A stretch of 64,000 bases of DNA from the NCBI RefSeq assembly GCF_003131205.1, contig NZ_QFFY01000001.1, forward strand, positions 682,001 to 746,000, written 5' to 3'. Position numbers and translations under genes: made by a program. The notes under the pieces were generated by a model. It saw nothing but the letters and a program-made list of their open reading frames with translations, had not been told where the DNA came from and did no database searches. Source of the DNA: Occallatibacter savannae. Lineage in GTDB: Bacteria; Acidobacteriota; Terriglobia; Terriglobales; Acidobacteriaceae. This document shows, piece by piece, positions 62,070 through 64,000 of the stretch. Position 1 is the first letter of the stretch. Every line of letters starts with the position of its first letter.

Positions 62070-63476
62070 CTACCTCCCGTGCGGATGAATGTAATACAGG
62101 AGGCCCAGATAGTCGTCGCTGAGGAGGAAGGTGTCCGGCGCGAGGCGGAGGATTGCGCAGGGGCGGCCGTGGACGACAGTCTTGCCGTTGATGGTTGTGA
62201 GGAAGCCGGTGAGGAAGTCTTGCGGCTTGCGATCGGCAGGGCTGAAGCGCACGACTTTGAAGCCGCTGCCGATGTGCGGGTGGCTTGCTCCGTGTAGAGC
62301 GACAAGGAAGCTGTTGGCGAGAGCTGAATCCTGCTTGCCGAAGTAGGCGAAACCGAGCGGTGAGCTGTGCGCGGCAAAGGTGGTGTACGCGGGTGGAACG
62401 TGGTTGCACGATTGAAGAGGCGGGGGAGCTTTGCCGAGGTTTGCGTTGGGATCGGCAGCGTGATGGCCACCGCCGGCGGTGAGATTGGTGCCTGCGGCCG
62501 AGACGCCTTTCTGTTCGCCGTAGACTGAATCGCTCGCTGGCGATTTGGAACCTGGAGGCTTGGGCGCTGTCTTCCCTGTTGTTCGGGCGTCGTCGAGCGT
62601 CGGCAAGGGAGTCTGGTCAAGGACAGGTTTGCCCTGCGAGAAGTAGCATGCGGGCCAGCCATAGTTGGGTGTGGCGTTGGAGTCAAGGGCGAGTTGGAAG
62701 AAGGTGTCTTCGGGGAGCCTGTCTCCAAGGTGGTCGTCGCCCATGTTGGTGGCGAACAGCTCGTCATTGAGTTCGGGGATCTGCTGCATGTCGACGGCGT
62801 TCCGAAGGCCCTGCGCTTCGAGGTGCTGGTTCTTGCCGTCGGGGTCCATGCTGACGACGGATGCGCGCAGGACCTCGTCTTCCCGGCAGTAGTTGCACGA
62901 TGACCCAACCGACACGAAGATGCGCGGCCTGCCGGCGATCTCCGCGACCGCAACGGTACGGGTGAGGTGCCAGCCGCCGTATTTGTAGTGAAGCCCGTAG
63001 TCAGGAAACCGGATGAGCGTCTCGGGGGCGGAGGTCGGCGCGGTGTCGCCGGCGTTGTATTTGTATCGAATGAGCCGATCGGTCAGCGGGAGATAAAGCC
63101 AGCTCTGCTTCGTTGCGGTATCGGTGTAGAAGGCGAGATTGTTGGGGTTGCGCAGATGGTCGAGGTAGAGGGTGATGTGCGTGAAGCGATGCGATTGCTG
63201 GTTCCAGCCTTCGAGAATGTAGACCGCGCCCAGGCGGTTGTCGCTGAGGTCGTGCATCGAGGTGACGAAGATGCGGCCGTCAGGAGACTTCGCAAAGAAG
63301 CGGACACGCTTGAGGCCGGTCGCGGCGATGTTGATGTCGAATTGCTCGGGAAGATTGAGGGTGATTTGTTTGCCAGGGGCGTAGGTGAGGGAGTGGGGTG
63401 TCTGGGCGGGGATGACCTCCGCCGTGAAGACACACAAGAGCGCCGACAGCAGTGCGCGGGGGAGTGCTCGCTGCAT
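62070..63476 (-). CDS. Secreted sugar-dehydrogenase-like beta-propeller
   Basis: A 468-residue protein with a signal peptide (LSALLCVFTAEVIPAQ). It has the pattern of PQQ-dependent soluble glucose/sorbosone dehydrogenase-like proteins: KSPDGRIFVT, LRNPNNLAFY, NPNNLAF-type turns, the cysteine pair SSCNYCRE, RNAVDMQQ and ATPNYGWPACY, and the final FKVVRFSPADRKP block. PQQ and calcium ligands cannot be assigned confidently. A central linker (about 290-360) is low-complexity. Likely periplasmic; substrate unknown. Confidence 0.83.
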   Translation of the reverse strand: MQRALPRALLSALLCVFTAEVIPAQTPHSLTYAPGKQITLNLPEQFDINIAATGLKRVRFFAKSPDGRIFVTSMHDLSDNRLGAVYILEGWNQQSHRFTHITLYLDHLRNPNNLAFYTDTATKQSWLYLPLTDRLIRYKYNAGDTAPTSAPETLIRFPDYGLHYKYGGWHLTRTVAVAEIAGRPRIFVSVGSSCNYCREDEVLRASVVSMDPDGKNQHLEAQGLRNAVDMQQIPELNDELFATNMGDDHLGDRLPEDTFFQLALDSNATPNYGWPACYFSQGKPVLDQTPLPTLDDARTTGKTAPKPPGSKSPASDSVYGEQKGVSAAGTNLTAGGGHHAADPNANLGKAPPPLQSCNHVPPAYTTFAAHSSPLGFAYFGKQDSALANSFLVALHGASHPHIGSGFKVVRFSPADRKPQDFLTGFLTTINGKTVVHGRPCAILRLAPDTFLLSDDYLGLLYYIHPHGR

Positions 63477-63495
63477 ATCTGTAGTTTAGAAGAAA

Positions 63496-64000
63496 TCAGA
63501 ACTGGCTGATAACGGCGGCGATCAGGCCGGGGATGTCGTGGGGGTCAGCTTCGGCGGCGGGAGGCCAGTTGTGTTCACGAAGAGTGGCGCTGGTGATGGG
63601 GCCGATGGAGATGGCTTTGACACCGGAGAATGGAAAGGCGATCCCGGCAACGCGGGCGACGTCGGCGAGATGCGTGACGCTGGAGGAACTGGTGAAGGTA
63701 GCGGCGTCGATGCGGGATGCGAGCGCGGCGCGGAGTTTGGCGGGCGCGTCTTGCGGGATGGCGTTCTGGTAGGCGTCAACGACGTCGACGATGGCGCCGG
63801 TGGCACGGAGGGTGTCGGGGATGAGGTCGCGGGCAATGGCAGCGCGGGCGAGGAGGATGCGCTGGCCGGAGGCAAGATCGGCGAGGGATTCGAGGAGGCT
63901 TTCGGCGACGTATTCCTTTGGAGTGAGGGCGACGGAGAAGCCGGCCTGGCCAGCGGCTTCTGCAGTGGCTTTGCCGACTGCGGCAATCTGAGGCTTCCGC
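63496..64000 (-). CDS. hemD: Uroporphyrinogen-III synthase, 3' part
   Basis: The gene runs off the window's right edge; 167 C-terminal residues are visible, with the stop at 63496-63498. Blocks such as IAAVGKATAEAA, LLARAAIARDLIP, TFTSSSSVTHLAD and AISIGPITSATLREH match HemD domain 2. The enzyme closes hydroxymethylbilane to uroporphyrinogen III in tetrapyrrole synthesis. It is too incomplete to judge length or fusions. Confidence 0.85.
   Translation of the reverse strand, partial: RKPQIAAVGKATAEAAGQAGFSVALTPKEYVAESLLESLADLASGQRILLARAAIARDLIPDTLRATGAIVDVVDAYQNAIPQDAPAKLRAALASRIDAATFTSSSSVTHLADVARVAGIAFPFSGVKAISIGPITSATLREHNWPPAAEADPHDIPGLIAAVISQF

Overview
The window looks like a stretch of chromosome from an Acidobacteriota member, probably class Terriglobia. 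Pointers are the high G+C content, two von Willebrand A-type secreted proteins of the kind common in that phylum, a secreted FG-GAP/ASPIC-UnbV protein, a Tat-exported Gfo/Idh/MocA oxidoreductase, TonB-type and BlaI/M56 genes, and many short hairpin-bearing intergenic repeats. This placement is inferred from gene content. No rRNA, tRNA, CRISPR array, prophage or transposase gene was seen.

Layout. 0.1-3.8 kb: ileS-lspA with a 4-bp overlap; ileS carries two in-frame, repeat-derived insertions. 4.2-10.3 kb: secreted M1 aminopeptidase, secreted amidohydrolase and an isolated hutH, separated by repeat-filled spacers. 10.7-18.9 kb: a sugar/uronate island with two Gfo/Idh/MocA oxidoreductases, a TIM-barrel sugar isomerase/epimerase, an MFS transporter, ManD-type mannonate dehydratase, a short-chain dehydrogenase and KDG kinase. 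19-22.5 kb: Tat-exported metallo-beta-lactamase-fold protein, membrane-anchored hydrolase and a DinB-VWFA pair. 22.6-26.9 kb: a BlaI repressor and M56 membrane protease whose sensor domain is replaced by 28-29-residue repeats, a secreted protein with the same repeats, a DUF3224 protein and a TonB-C protein. 27-33.4 kb: HAD hydrolase, small membrane protein, rpsO-pnp, DUF4184 protein and a methyltransferase.

33.4-44.2 kb: FG-GAP/ASPIC protein, VWFA protein, DUF4139-like protein, a PLP decarboxylase, and pepP-accB-accC (fatty-acid synthesis entry). 44.2-52.3 kb: four-helix-bundle gene, MerR/excisionase-type HTH, LytS-type kinase, TPR protein, M48 protease, SpoIIE-type phosphatase and a PIN toxin-antitoxin pair. 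52.3-64 kb: glgX, DUF2846 protein, Flp-like pilin, inositol-phosphate synthase, DedA, HemQ, a second PIN pair with an AbrB-type antitoxin, a CadC-like regulator with nth, a sugar-dehydrogenase-like beta-propeller and the 3' part of hemD.

The strongest large-scale signal is compositional. Left of about 28.4 kb the + strand has more C than G whatever the gene orientation. Right of about 29 kb it has more G than C. Nearly all directional intergenic repeats reverse orientation across the same point. This is what a replication origin or an inversion/assembly junction would give; no dnaA gene or DnaA-box cluster was found. The most novel-looking gene set is the BlaI/M56 module with its shared repeat domain.
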